Assembly (NCBI GenBank): GCA_018398815.1
Contig: JAFLJL010013948.1
Coordinates: 60,242 to 124,241, forward strand
Reading direction: 5' to 3'
Origin: Conus ventricosus
Taxonomy: Eukaryota; Mollusca; Gastropoda; Neogastropoda; Conidae
Length of the DNA: 64,000 nucleotides
Shown in pieces: positions 43,405 to 56,474 of the stretch; the first letter of the stretch is position 1; every line of letters starts with the position of its first letter. The notes below the pieces were generated by a model that was not told the DNA's origin, made no database searches, and saw nothing but the letters and a program-made list of their open reading frames with translations. The translations under genes and the position numbers were made by a program.

Positions 43405-43683
43405 AAAGTACTGCGTGGATCATGTTGACTTTGGGGGAAATAGGAAAGGGAAGAATAAAGCCATTGTTGAGGGACAATGCTTACGCCCCTTTTATCTTTC
43501 TCTGTTTCAGGACGGTGGTCACATTATCCTGACACCAACGAACCAGGGTGGATTTCGGGGTAAAGATGGGTCATATAGGCGGGAAAAAAAATCCATGTGA
43601 AAATTTCCAAGACCAACCCGAGTTCGAACCCGCGACCTTCTGGTTACGGTCCAGTGCCCTAACCACTAGGCTAACCCGGCCCT
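43405..43683 (-). mobile_element. tRNA-derived SINE candidate
   Basis: On the minus strand from about 43683 the sequence has an A-box-like TTAGCCTAGTGGTTAGGGCA, an anticodon-arm-like CTGG-loop-CCAG (anticodon CGT, Thr-like), and a B-box-like GGGTTCGAACTC (43620-43632 on plus). The acceptor stem does not pair, so it is not a working tRNA. About 200 bp of tail follow on the minus strand with a T-run and GTGACCACCGTCCTGAAAC. Internal pol III promoter boxes plus an unrelated tail fit a SINE. Confidence 0.55.
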
Positions 43684-43689
43684 AGCCAT

Positions 43690-43983
43690 TGTAGGCCGAC
43701 ATATTGTGATATGGTGTCAAAAGGAACGTAAATCCCAAAAAGACAACGCTATAAAAGAACTTAAGAAAAAGTATAAACAAACTAATGTACATTTTATTGC
43801 TGTCTGACAGGCCACTCTGTTTTCTGCATAAAGCTTTGTGTGGGCCCTTCAATGGCGCATTACTCCTATCTCTCTCAGAGTTTTAAAAGGGTCTATAGGC
43901 CTAATCATAAACATTAAAATGATGGGGTTGTAGATTGTTTAAATCGTTCATATAGGCCTTCTCTCTCTCTCTCTCTCCCCTCT

Positions 43984-44043
<60 letters not shown>

Positions 44044-45190
44044 TGATAGTGCTAAAAATAATGTATGCATGCAAGGACAGTTTGTAGGACTAGGCTTTGG
44101 CTTAAAATCTCCATCCTTGTGTATTAAAAATCAATCAATCTCACACACACCACACACACACACACCACACACACACTCAAACCCACAAAGACACAAACCA
44201 CACATTTACACAGACGCAGTCTAAATTGACCTACATGCACACACACGTTCATACTCTCACACTAACCAATAGACAGTCTAGTAAACTATAAACAATGATT
44301 CAATGGAAAAAAACAACACGATACTTAATAAACCAAAGTATTCACGAAACTACAAAAGGTCTCTTGGCACAAAAAGAAAAACAACAAGAGTCCGGCAATC
44401 AGCCAAGATTTTTGGGTTATCTTCAATAAGTTTGCAGTTTTCCCTTTCCCCCACTAAAAGTCGAATGTGTGCATAGGCTACTTTCATTTAGAAACCTGAA
44501 ATTAAGATATTCCACAGTAGGCCCTATATCTCAGCTCAAAAAACTAAACCCCTTTATTTTTATACAAGAGAAAAAAAAATGAAAAAATTTACACTGACAA
44601 AACTGATGCTTAATACCCCATTCGAGTAATAATGCAATGATTGACAGTTAATTTTGATTCACAATGTGTTTCAAAAGTAACCAACGTGTTATAATAATTT
44701 TCGTGCATATTTCCCAAAAATTTCACTGCACTCACAATAGCTTAAACGTCTAAAAGTGACAGGTGCAAAAGGCAAACCCCCAAATATCATTCGACGATCA
44801 TTTATCAAAATGTGTTACAACAGAATGCAAAACAACCCAGATGCTCCAAACACTGGCAAAATTTTAAAACAAAAAATGGATGCATAAAATATTATGTAAA
44901 ACTTATGCTTTCTTAATGCTGATATTCGGAAAAATCCTGCTTTCCCCTTGCGCCTTTTTATGTACTAACGATTCAGACACAATGCCAAAGGAAGCACTGA
45001 CGCATATAAAAAAAATTATGACATATAGGAAATGGAAATTTTTGTTCCATGTAGAATTACAAAAGCAAACCAATGAAGGAAACTAATAGATTTGTGTTGA
45101 AAGCAAATGAAAAAGAAAAAAAAAAACTAAGAAAAAAATACGAAGGGAAATGATGGCAAAAACTCTGATCAATGATAATCATGCAATCAA
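43690..45190. other. No gene seen
   Basis: Anonymous AT-rich DNA with a (CT)n tract at 43963-44044 and short CA repeats at 44142-44175. No supported coding region. Confidence 0.5.
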
Positions 45191-45214
45191 CAATTGCATC
45201 ATCACACACCCACG

Positions 45215-45250
45215 AAAACACACACACACACACAACAACACACACACACA

Positions 45251-45285
<35 letters not shown>

Positions 45286-45303
45286 CACACACACTCTCTC
45301 TCT

Positions 45304-45354
<51 letters not shown>
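45215..45354. repeat. Compound (CA)n-(CT)n microsatellite
   Basis: CA repeat followed by CT repeat, directly adjoining the 24-bp minisatellite. Confidence 0.95.
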
Positions 45355-45355
<1 letters not shown>

Positions 45356-45910
45356 CCCTGTCAGACTGGTCAGTCTCCTCTGTCAGACAGGTCAGTCTCC
45401 TCTGTCAGACTGGTCAAAGTCTCTTCTGTCAGACTGGTCAAAGTCTCCTCTGTCAGACTGGTCAAAGGTTTTTCTGTCGACAGGTCAAAGTCTCCTCTGT
45501 CAGACTGGTCAAAGTCTCCCCTTGTCAGACTGGTCAAAGTCTCCTCTGTCAGACTGGTCAAGTTTCCTCTGCAGACTGGTCAAAGATTCTTCTGTCAGAC
45601 TGGCCAAAGGCTCCTGTCAGATGGTCAAAGTCTCCTCTGTCAGGACTGGTCAAAGTCTCCTCTGTCAGATGGTCAAAGTCTCCTCTGTCAGACTGGTCAA
45701 AGATTCTTCGTCAGACTGGCCAAAGGCTCCTGTCAGACTGGTCAAAGTCTCCTCTGTCAGATGGTCAAGATTCTTCTGTCAGATGGCCAAAGTCTCCTCG
45801 GTCAGTCAGGCCCAAAAGGGTTTCTGTCAGATGGTCTAAGTCTCCTCTGTCAGCAGGTCTAAGTCTCCTTGGTCAGACAGGTCTAAGTCCCTCGGTCAGG
45901 ACTGGTCAGT
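45356..45910. repeat. 24-bp minisatellite
   Basis: About 22 units of 'ctcctctgtcagactggtca' plus 'aagt'. The 24-bp period is a multiple of three, so an 8-residue repeat (SVRLVKVS in one frame, LLCQTGQS in another) can stay open, but indels shift it repeatedly and it is not a credible gene. Confidence 0.9.
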
Positions 45911-47321
45911 TTTGTTCCATTTCATTGTGTGTGTTCCGGCCATCATTGATGCATAAACAACAGCTGATTCCTTTTCGAGCACTCATCCCCAAAGCTGACA
46001 TAATGCTCGCCTTTTTATTCTGGAAAATGATCCAGCGTAAGGAGAACATTGTCAGGGCGGTATTTCCCATCTGGTGAGACAGCACCGTGTGGTCAAGGCT
46101 TGCAGCAGATGCTTTTAGAACCCGGACATTGCAGCATCGTGACAGAGCCAGTAGGTTACATGGTCACCATACGTGTTTCCCGTTTTTCATGTTCTGTATG
46201 TATTGTACTTGCCAACAACGTCTTTTCTGGGATGTAGTTCAGATACAGTTCGAAAGTGATTTTCTAGATTATGAACTGCTTTCGTCGAAGTGCTGAAGGG
46301 ATTCGGTGAATTCCCAAACGGAAAAAAAGTTGATGTGAGATCAACTCGAACTGGCAACTGCCTGGGGCTTCCTTCGGATCAAGAAAACATTATCCCAGAG
46401 TTTGTGATACTATTGACATTGTCTTTGTGTGTCATAGAAATTGCACACTTCTCTCTGTAAAGTTTTCCTTTTTTGGTTTGTCAACTTCTTTGCTCTTTCG
46501 TGTGCTGTGGTGCTTGTTATGTCCACCCCAGACTCCATTTTGTCATGTCTTTGTCACCCTCCACCTGAAACGGACCTTGTATTTGTTGTGGGTTATGTCT
46601 GTCTCCACCACAAGAGCACTGTATCATGTCTTCGGGGTGGTATCCGTTTGCTTTTTTGAGGGGATAGCGGATCAAAACTTTTTCTCCTCGTTTATAAACA
46701 GATGTTTGCCGTTCGGTTTTCCTCAAGCCTTTCTGACTTCTTCGCAGATCGCCACGTTTCCTCTTTGAGCATATACTTACGCGGTGATCTGTTTGCTGTG
46801 ACGATTTGAACTGTTTTGATTCGCCTTTTGAATTTGATGCAGATTTCTCGCCCATGGTGAAGCCTCCTGTTCCTCACTTGTATCTGATTTACTGTTTCAC
46901 TCCCGTGTGACCGTTGGCACTTCACCTGCGACTTTGTGTACACGGTCGGCTCTGTATTCATTTATTCTTCTGGGCGGATAGTTCGTTCAACTTTCCTTTA
47001 CATTCAGTTCCTTGATCACATGACTATGCCGGAATTTCCATCTCAGCAAACACTCTTTCCAAGCACTGGCATATTGGCGCTTGTTTGATATTTGCGTATT
47101 GGTTCAAAAGAAAAAAAGCGTGGAAATGTCGATTATTGTTAGAATGTAGATGAACGATTTTCCTGGAAGTGAACCTGATCGTTCCTCATATCGATCAAAT
47201 CGATCTGCCAGTCGCTCATTACTTTTTCTGACACAATCGGTTTTGAGGCAACCTGTTGTCAAATGAGGATATGTCCTGTGTAGGCAGACGATTTTCTGAA
47301 AATGCCTTCTACATTCCTTTT
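45911..47321. other. No gene seen; left flank of segment copy 2
   Basis: Mixed-composition DNA with no coding region I can support. Homology to base 1 of the window begins at 47322. Confidence 0.5.
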
Positions 47322-47996
47322 AGATTGCCCCAGCACAAGTCTTGTTCACTTGACGCCATGTTGATCTGGCTCCAAGAGCAAGGTTTTCCGAAAGTCTGCT
47401 TTGCAACTCTGGGAACATTGCTGGTCGTCACAGATCTTTCTTTCCATCAAAGTACAACAAACGTCATAACTATTTTTACAGGCGTTTTTGGAGCTGGCGA
47501 ACAAGCGTTTTTCTGTAGTGTGTCTGTGCGATTTTAGTACATGAATTTCCTTCAGCAAGCTGTTCGATGACAGCACATTTTCATCCCTCGTTTTCATGAA
47601 GATAGGCTGACAAATCGCGTTTCTGCGTCGTCCATCTTGCTCTAGCTAAAACAAAAGAATCAACTGTACGAAAGGACATTTCTTGACGCCTGAAGCGCTG
47701 GTCATACTGCACTCACTTGACAGTTCCTCCAACCCTCTTCCAGCCCAACAATTAAACAGGCTGCGAAAAAGGCGCTAGATAGTCAGTTCGGTCTGTTTTT
47801 ACCTAAACAATTAAGAGTGTATTTTGGCATAAAAATGTACAGGATGAAAATGAGTAGGCCTACCTCCTGTAACCCTAATGTGTTTTTGTGCGCGTTCGTA
47901 TAGCTAGATGTTACCTTTCAGTACGTAAGCTTACGTACGTTGCCTACTAGGCTTAAACGGTTGTTCTGCCACTCCTATTTTGATCGTGATCAAGAT

Positions 47997-48066
47997 TCAA
48001 TACACACACACGCACACACACAAACATGTCGCACACACAGCCGACAAACACACACACACACACACA

Positions 48067-48112
<46 letters not shown>

Positions 48113-48180
48113 CCACATCATCACAAGTCATATAACTACAAGTCTCACTCTCACTTCCTCCACTCCCCCCATCACCACAC

Positions 48181-48239
<59 letters not shown>

Positions 48240-48250
48240 CACACAAACAC

Positions 48251-48342
<92 letters not shown>
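47997..48342. repeat. Compound microsatellite (CA)n-(CA)n-(GA)n, copy 2
   Basis: Equivalent of 672-1019 with different repeat numbers, as expected for alleles or recent duplicates. Confidence 0.95.
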
Positions 48343-48419
48343 CGCATCATGTTACAGGCCATATATTTACTAAGTCGTTCATGTCTGTATTTTCACTGCA
48401 GAAAATATCTACACTCAGT

Positions 48420-48515
48420 GCCCGTATGGTCGCCGGCGACTTTATGGGCAACTGGCGCCCGTACGGGCACCGAAGTCCCTGTCCATGAATTATGGTCGCC
48501 GGCGACCATATGGGC
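48420..48515. repeat. Palindrome-rich element, copy 2
   Basis: Contains the same perfect 18-bp palindrome ATGGTCGCCGGCGACCAT (48492-48509) as copy 1, plus a second GTCGCCGGCGAC core at 48429-48440 that in copy 1 is altered to GTCGTCGCCGAC. Confidence 0.6.
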
Positions 48516-48984
48516 ACCAATCAGCGCTTCTGCTTAACATGGTCTTTCCCTAAACAGGTCGATGACACAATTTCTCTGAGAAGTGCCTGACGCACCACTG
48601 TCCAGCTGTGACTGACACACACAGCCCAAGGCCTTTGCTGTGCATGGCGCAGTGCAGGGCTGGCCTGGTCCACCTGGGACACCTGCTTCAGCGTCCTGCA
48701 CACGGCGCCCTCAGAGAGTACACGGTCCGACAGGATTAGCATTCATTGTCATCGTGCCAGGAGGACATGAAGATGGAGAGGTAGCGTAGATTTGGGGTGG
48801 AAGGTGTGGAGGGTAAAGAAGGTGGGACGGATGGCTTTCGTGTGTTACGGGGAAAGCTTCTAAACTCACTTTGTTCCGTGGTGTCAATTTGGTGTGACAG
48901 TCACACACAAACTTGCAAACCCACACATCCTTTCAATAACAGTAAATATCAATCAGCCTTTTTCTTTCTTTATCTAATAGATGT

Positions 48985-51900
48985 TTAGCAGGTGGTGTGG
49001 TTTTTTGTTCTCACACGAGATTTCAACACTTGTATCAATTTCATTTCTTTTTCTTGACGTTGCCATTGAGTGTACGCAGCCCATATGTAGAGCAATGGGT
49101 TGAGAGCTGAATTGAGTGGTGATATGAACACAGCCATACTATCATCGACTTTAATGAAAATAGCAATACTACATAAACTCGTCATCTTGGTGACTCCGAA
49201 CACGAACCAACGAATACAATCTGCAATAGCCACTTTTCTCATAATATGGACTGAGGAGTACATTAAGCTGTGTGTATGGTTGAGTGCTATTCTGTGTTTT
49301 GGTGTTTTCAGAAAGATGATACCTTGACCAGCTCCAGTCATCAAGCACAGAGTGAAATTGATCGCCACAACAACTGTAAACCAGGTGAACTTTTGCCGTG
49401 AGTTATTACGACTAACCAAGGCAGAACGACACAGACCTGACTGGCCCTCGATGCCCCAGTGAGACATCCCAGGAAGGAACGGAATCAATGACAACAGGAT
49501 TCCAAGAATCCACATTACTATACAAACCGCAGTCGTTACAGATCTGTTGAAACTCGATAAATCATACGACAAACAAAGGACAATAACATGGTTTAAAGTA
49601 ATGAACCAAATCATGATTGGTGAGACTGTACTGGACAAAAAGAAAAGAAAACCAGTCATTTTACAGGTCACACTGTTAGTCCACATTTTCTCAATAAGCA
49701 TGTATTGTCCACGAAATACAAGGTCTGCTATCACAATAACAGTGACATGGCATCCCATACAGATATCAGCGAACTGCAAATGGGTAACAGCAAGGGTAAC
49801 ATTTGGTCCAATCATATTCCTGACTGCAGAAAGAACCATAAACCCAGCCACATACCCAATCACAGCGAACACAGCGATTAGCCAATGGAAAGTACGTAGA
49901 GGTCTCCTGGCAGCAGTGTTGTGCATGATGGGAATGCAGTGACAGGAGCGAAGCAGCTGACTTTAGTCAACTGTTCTGGAAGCATGTTCTTACAGCAAAC
50001 TCTGTAATTCGATGAAAGAACGCGCTGTAATCTACCTGACTTCGACAACATATCCAATGGAAATCTGTCGAGTGTATTTCCACTTAAATCCAGCTCTTGG
50101 ATTTGTGGCATATTTTTCAAACCTGTTGAACCAATTGTTTCAACAGCACCAAACGAGGTATTGAATGTTTTCAAGTGAGGGAAATACAGAGATACATTAT
50201 TGTAAAGAATATTGATCTGTGTTTGTGATATGTCAACTTGACTCAATGAATACATAATGTGCTTCGTCGTTTCACTTTTTATTTTATTGAGAGGATTGTT
50301 TCCCATGTGAAGGCGTTTTAAATGTGGCAACTGAAGGAAATAAGCCAAGTCGAGAGTTCGAATACTATTATGAGCTAAATCGACAGTTTCCAAATGTGTC
50401 ATTTTAGAATGCGAAATGTTATGAATAGAACAATGAGATAAAATCAAAACAACAAGGTAAACGACTGAATCAAAATCAGACAGTGACATGTTGGAACCAG
50501 TTGCATCCACATATCGCAGCTGAGGAAAGCGGGCAGAAAGAAATGGCGCTGAACATAGGAACACGTGACCTTGACACTGACACCCTTCAGAGCACATCGT
50601 ATCACACATCATCTCATCATCACGCTGTGGGCACTGACCCCAACCATCACACAGATGATCTCTATGCACGCAGGTTCGAGACGCTCGACATCGGTAGAAA
50701 CCAGGGCACTTCACTATCTCGCATTCCTGCTCGTCCTCTCCATATACACAGTCAAAGAATCCATTACATCTAGTGTAGATAGGTAGGCAGTACAGCCATT
50801 CAGATGTACAAAGGTAATGACTATGAGGACAAGAGTGGTCGGCTGTCATCAGCTGTTGGGTGAAGTAACCTGCCCATCCAGATCCACGTAAAACTGTCGA
50901 TTAATGTTTTCCTCTTTGATCGGGGCATGGTAGGTGGCATCATCAGAACATCCAATCTCATCCGAATCGTCCAGACAATCTGTGTATTGATTGCAATATT
51001 GACCGTGTGACACACACTGACCGTTTGAGCACAGAAAACCGACACACACAAATTCACAAAATATTTCATCACTTCTGTCTACACAATCCTTTCTGAAATC
51101 ACACAGCAAAGTATGATGCAATTTAATCTTATCGTCATCACATCTGAATGGGGTGTAGGTTAATTGTTTTCTTGCAATTAATGTGTCACCAGACAACACA
51201 CAACTAACGTTTAACCGTTTGTAAGGTGCTAAATCTGTCATTTTCATACACTGACTCTTCGTGTCAAAAGACAAAAACGTATGTGTAACAAACTTCGTAG
51301 AGCAAATGACCAAACGTTGGCGTGTCTTCATGCAAATATATTTCAAGTGCCCCAAGTCAGCCGATAAAACTGGTGAATTAAAGGCTACATGTGGTTGTGA
51401 TTTAAATTCACATACTATTAAAGGAACGTCATGGAAATTGGCAAATCTTGCCCCTTCATGTGTGACATACGTGCTTTCAAAAGACCTTGAAGGAACATAC
51501 TGACGCCCTGTATGGAAGTGATTCATGTTATAGATCAAAGTGGAGTCCAACCATGCACGAAATTTGCTATACATAAATGGCACATTATACCATCCTGACT
51601 TTAGTCCTATTGATGCTTTAAATCTTCTATAGTTGATAAACACCGATTGAAAATTTGACTTTTCTCTCCTAGTTTTCACATTCGCTAGTTTTTTACCCAA
51701 TTTATGACACTCTAAGTCCGAAAATAACAGTGGGCACACACTTTTTGTTCCGTATGAGTAATCTAAAACACTTGTCACGTGATGCCACCAGACCCTTGCA
51801 GTCAGCACTGCTAAAGGGACAGTCTCCTGTTTCATCCCGTCCGTCTTCACATTCTGTCCACTGATTACAGTGCAGGTGAGTTGAACATCAGAATAGTATG

Positions 51901-52917
51901 GCACAGAACAGTTGAACAAACCACTGGGCAACTTCGCTGGCTGGTTGCTCTTTGGAAGCACAGACACGAACAGTTTCAGACCACTGTGAAGATGATTTTC
52001 CAGCCTCAGTTTGAGGTGGGAAGTGTAAACAATGGTAACTGATGGATGACAAGTAACACACGCAGTAAAAAACTCTTCGAAAACCGAGGATGAGACAATT
52101 GCATACTTCCCTGTCATGGCTGAACTTACATTAGCGTCCTGAAAACCTAAGGAAAGACGTGTTCTCACATGACTGATTTCATGAAAACTGATAAGGAAAG
52201 TCGCAGCTACTCTCCAATCGTGATCAAAACGCATTTCTACTCGAGTGTTCCATAGTGTATATGGTGTGATTATATACATGAAATGTTTCAGAATATGATT
52301 TACAATTAAACTATGGGTTTTTATCAGCTGAAAATACACGTCAACATGCGGTCTGTTGATACTTACCAGCAACATCTTGTTTTTATTTGTTATGTCTGAG
52401 TCAACAAAACTTTCCTCCATGTCATGAAAATAGCAGGCCACAATAAATGAATAACGTCTGTTGTTGTTTAGGACATTGATTATTTCAAATTTCCAGAACC
52501 GTGAATCACAGTCGTACGACAGTCGTCGTCGAACACGAGCGCGCACATACCTAGCCTGGGTACTTTCACCTGCAGTGAACAGAACGGTGTGGCACGGTCA
52601 CACATCCCATATACCACACCCTGCTGTGTGGTGCGTGGTAACGAGCTGCCGTCACAGCTTGATGCATTAGTCTGTAGGATTGTAGTGTTCGTGCTGTTTT
52701 GAGTCTGAAGATATTCCACGCCTGGACAAACGGCACTCATATTCAGTGGACCAGGGCTGATGTCCATATTTGGCGCATTCCAGTTTTGCTGTTGTGTAGA
52801 TATGTTAGCACAGAGAACGAGGAGGACACACCCAAATCTGCAAAGCTCTGTGATGCAAGTGGTCAGTACATTGCCTCTGATGATTGATGTAGCACGTAGT
52901 CCCGACTTTCTTTCCAT
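48985..52917 (-). CDS. GRL101-like G-protein-coupled receptor (copy 2, two frameshifts)
   Basis: The better copy of the receptor, intronless, about 1300 residues. Frames: 52480-52917 (start MERKSGLR, signal segment CRFGCVLLVLCANIS), 50849-52546 (lectin-like region ending PLIVCEF, then two LDLa repeats with FRCDDDK, DRSDEIFC and DDSDEIGC), 49878-50849 (two more LDLa repeats, LRR cap, seven LRRs such as LETVDLAHNSIRTLDL, second Cys cap) and 48985-49926 (7TM, with a YDLSSF word at the DRY position and NPLLYIWAAY in TM7). Copy 1 reads through the first and last junctions in a single frame. A 1-bp loss at 49892-49896 causes the LRR/7TM frame break here. Expected role: cell-surface receptor coupling an LDLa/LRR ectodomain to G proteins. 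CRE-like sites start 106 bp upstream. Confidence 0.85.
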
Positions 52918-52969
52918 CGTAACTCCTCTTTGACCTGAACTAAGTGCTTAGGCAAGCTATTACGCCACG

Positions 52970-53750
52970 TGTTGTGTCAGTGTCCTAATCCTCTGTCTAT
53001 GCCACTAATACAGATCATGTGTTGACGTCAGAGTGTGAATCCTCTGTCTATGCCACTAATACAGATCATGTGTTGACGTCAGAGTCGTGACTCATCTGTC
53101 TATGCCACTAACACAGATCATGTGTTGACGTCAGAGTCGTGAATCATCTGTCTATGCCACTAATACAGATCATGTGTTGACGTCAGAGTCGTGACTCATC
53201 TGTCTATGCCACTAACACAGATCATGTGTTGACGTCAGAGTCGTGATTCATCTGTCTATGCCACTAACACAGATCATGTGTTGACGTCAGAGTCGTGAAT
53301 CATCTGTCTATGCCACTAATACAGATCATGTGTTGACGTCAGAGTCGTGAATCCTCTGTCTATGCCACTAATACAGATCATGTATTGACGTCAGAGTCGT
53401 GAATCCTCTGTCTATGCCACTAACACAGATCATGTGTTGACGTCAGAGTCGTGAATCATCTGTCTATGCCACTAATACAGATCATGTGTCGACGTCAGAG
53501 TCGTGAATCCTCTGTCTATGCCACTAACACAGATCATGTGTTGACGTCAGAGTCGTGAATCATCTGTCTATGCCACTAACACAGATCATTGTGTTGACGT
53601 CAGAGTCGTGAATCATCTCTCTATGCCACTAACACAGATCATGTGTTGACGTCAGAGTCCTGAATCATCTCTCTACGCATTAATACAGATCACGTGTTGA
53701 CGTCAGTGTCGTGACTCATCTGTCTATGTCACAAATACAATCATGAGTTG
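52970..53750. repeat. 52-bp minisatellite with CRE palindromes (copy 2)
   Basis: About 14 units, 13 with perfect TGACGTCA and one with CGACGTCA. The first site is at 53023-53030, 106 bp upstream of the receptor start codon. Fewer units than copy 1. Confidence 0.9.
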
Positions 53751-53859
53751 ATATCAGTGTACATGGACATAGTTGTCAGTAATCACCAGTATTGCGCATG
53801 TGTTGTATACGTTTTGCACCAAGAAATGATAATAGACCTCTAAGATGTCCCCAGACGCG

Positions 53860-54600
53860 TGTTGATGTTGTCAGTGTTCTGGATCATGTGTTGATGTCTG
53901 TGTTGTGGACCATCTGTTGATGTATGTGTTGTGGACCATGTGTTGATGTCTGTGTTATGGACCATGTATTGGTGTCTGTGTTATGGACCATGTGTTGATA
54001 TCTGCATTGTGGATCATGTGTTGATGTCTGCATTGTGGACCATGTGTTGATGGCTGCGTTGTGGATCATGTGTTGATGTGTCTCGTGGAGCATATGATGA
54101 TGTCTGTGTCATTGACCATGTGTTGGTTCTGTGTTGTGGACCATGTGTTGATGTCTGTGTTATGGACCATGTGTTGTTGTCTGTGTTGTGGATCATGTGT
54201 TGATGTCAGTCTCGTGGAGCATATGACGATGTCTGTGTTATGGACCATGTGTTGATGTCTGTGTTGTGGACCATGTGTTGATGTCTGTCTCGTGGACCAT
54301 GTGTTGATGTCTGTGTTATGGACCATGTGTTGATGTCTGTGCTGTGGACCATATGACGATGTCTGTGTTGTGGACCATGTGTTGATGTCTGTGTTGTGGA
54401 CCATGTGTTTGATGTTTGTGTTCTGGATCACGTGTTGATGTCTGTCTCGTGGACCATATGTCGATGTCTGTGTTGTGGACCATGTGTTGATGTCTGTGTT
54501 GTGGACCATGTGTTGATGTCTGTGTTGTGGACCCTAATAGTAATGTGTGTGCTGTGGACCATGTGTTGATATCTGTGCTCAGGACATGTGTTGATGTCTG
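53860..54600. repeat. 26-bp minisatellite (copy 2)
   Basis: Around 27 units of the same 26-bp repeat as 6655-7440, ending at the (CAA)n tail of the retrotransposon. Confidence 0.9.
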
Positions 54601-54812
54601 TTGTTGTTGTTTTGTTTTGTTTTACGTCTTTCCACATTACGTGATATTAGACGAAAAAAAAAAAGAGAGAGAAAAAAAGGAAAAATCGGGGCCGGGGAAA
54701 AAAGGGTAACACAACGTGTAAAAAGAAAAAATTAACTTATCTACACTATAACACAAAAATAGAAAAAACCCATATAACTCTTCTGTCTCATCTCACTACT
54801 GACTGCTATCTA

Positions 54813-56109
54813 TTATAAGTATTTGCCAATTGGACTTTTAGCTACGTGTAAAAAGAAAAGATATGTTTCACTTGGTGACAGGAAAACATTTTGAATAGGC
54901 TGTACAGACGTATTTGGAATGAATTTTTTCATGACGTTACACAAAAGAATGTGATCAGTTGATATACTATGACCACATATACAATGTATATTTTTGACAT
55001 ACTTTGTTTTAAAGCAATCCAGTTTCCATCTACAGATCAAGGAACTTATCTGTCGTCTACGATAAATGTTTTGATCGTACTTACTTAACTTTTCATGAAT
55101 ATTTTTCATTTCATCATGTAAACCAAAACACCCAGTTTCTCTTTCTATCAAATGAACATTAGAAAATTGCACTTTTTCTGCCAAAGTATAGCACTCTTGC
55201 ACTGACATAGAGAAGTTCAGAAAATGCGAATCTGAAGATCGTTTTGCTCCTCTCTTTGCTAGAACATCAACCTTTTCATTATAATATAACCCACAGTGGG
55301 AGGGCACCCAAAGAAATGTTACTTCAGTGTCTCTAACTGAGAGGAAATGGACTAAGTTATTTATTTCAGTTATCATCTCAGGTCGAATTTTTAATTTAAA
55401 ATTCTTCATTGCAGTAAGAACTGACTTAGAATCTACGCATAAAGCAACTTTAAATAAATTTTGAGGGTAATCAGCAACAAACTTTAAGGCCATGATTATG
55501 GCAGTTAACTCAGCAGTGAATATAGATTTTTTTTTCGAGATAATAGGACTTTTCTTTGTTAAGGCCTGGGATAATGTATGCTGCACCTGCATGTTCATTG
55601 ATTAATGATCCATCAGTGTATATCTTAAAATGGTTGGAGTAGTGATCATGCAAATGCATTTTCATATTGCTTAATAACAAATTAGTATTTTCAGCCTTTG
55701 TTAAATCTGTACGCTCAATATCAAAATGTGCTCGTATTAGTTTCCAGGGAGGGATAGGAGACACAATAGATCTTTTTGCAATATATGTTAGTGTGATATC
55801 TGAGGATTCTAAAATCGAGGAAGCATATGTTCTTAGAGTCATTTGGGATGATTTGTTTTTAGCCCTTTTGGAAAAATCAGTGTCTGGTTTAATATTTATT
55901 TCAGGGCCTATATTGTTGTCTATAGTAGAACTTCTTATAACAAATTTGGTGCATGCAAGATTCCTATATTCTTCCAGTGGTAATATCCCAGCAGCACTGT
56001 ATGCTTTTATACAAGAGGCATGGACTGGTAGTCCCATGGCTATCTTATACGCTTTGGAATCAATACTTTGTAGTTTTTTCAGTAAGTATTTGGGTGCACT
56101 GAAGAACAC
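54813..56109 (-). CDS. RNase H and C-terminal region of the non-LTR polyprotein (copy 2)
   Basis: Two overlapping frames (55510-56109 and 54813-55598) together cover the linker after RT (KTYAYKIA-type region with LQSIDSKAYKIAMGLPV) and RNase H: YTDGS, FTAELTAI, CVDSKSVL, WVPSHCGLYYN. A frame change falls at about 55530. The C-terminal CICGHSISTDHILLC cluster matches copy 1. The four catalytic acidic/His blocks remain recognisable. Confidence 0.8.
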
Positions 56110-56130
56110 TTCTTGTGCATACGTTAATTT

Positions 56131-56474
56131 TTATCTAACCAGTGCAGCAGAAAGGTGCAAAAGAGTAACTGTGTCCTGAGCCCAAGCATGCTTACTGATA
56201 ATCTTTAATAGATTTAAAGGTTTTCGAGCTTTTGTTAGAACATGTTCTATATGGAAATTCCATGACAACTTTGATGTTAAATTTACTCCAAGGAATTTAA
56301 CTATTTTTGTATATTTGATGGGTATGCCGCTGACTTGAAATAAAGGCATATTAACTGGGTCAGATGCAGTATTAAATAACATAATGTTTGTTTTTTCAGT
56401 TGATATTTGCAAACCATTTTCCGTCATATAATCAGAAAAGGTATTTAGTTCTTTTTGATATAACTTTTAATATA
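56131..56474 (-). pseudogene. RT thumb/connection part of the non-LTR element
   Basis: The frame 56131-56427 carries MTENGLQISTEKTNIMLFN, a post-catalytic RT segment ('K(T)' motif), and VKFLGVNLTSKLSWNFHIEH, the usual 'FLGV..D..L.W..H' block of non-LTR RTs. It continues across the PLE3 insertion into 58249-59044. Confidence 0.75.

Noticed and set aside
43605..43683. Functional tRNA-Thr (CGT) gene
   Set aside because: The acceptor and T stems do not pair and position 33 is not T. A tRNA-derived SINE is more likely.
45150..46077. 301-codon ORF through the (CA)n/(CT)n tract and 24-bp minisatellite
   Set aside because: The frame stays open because of repeats. Peptides are low-complexity, and similar frames are open in the other phases.
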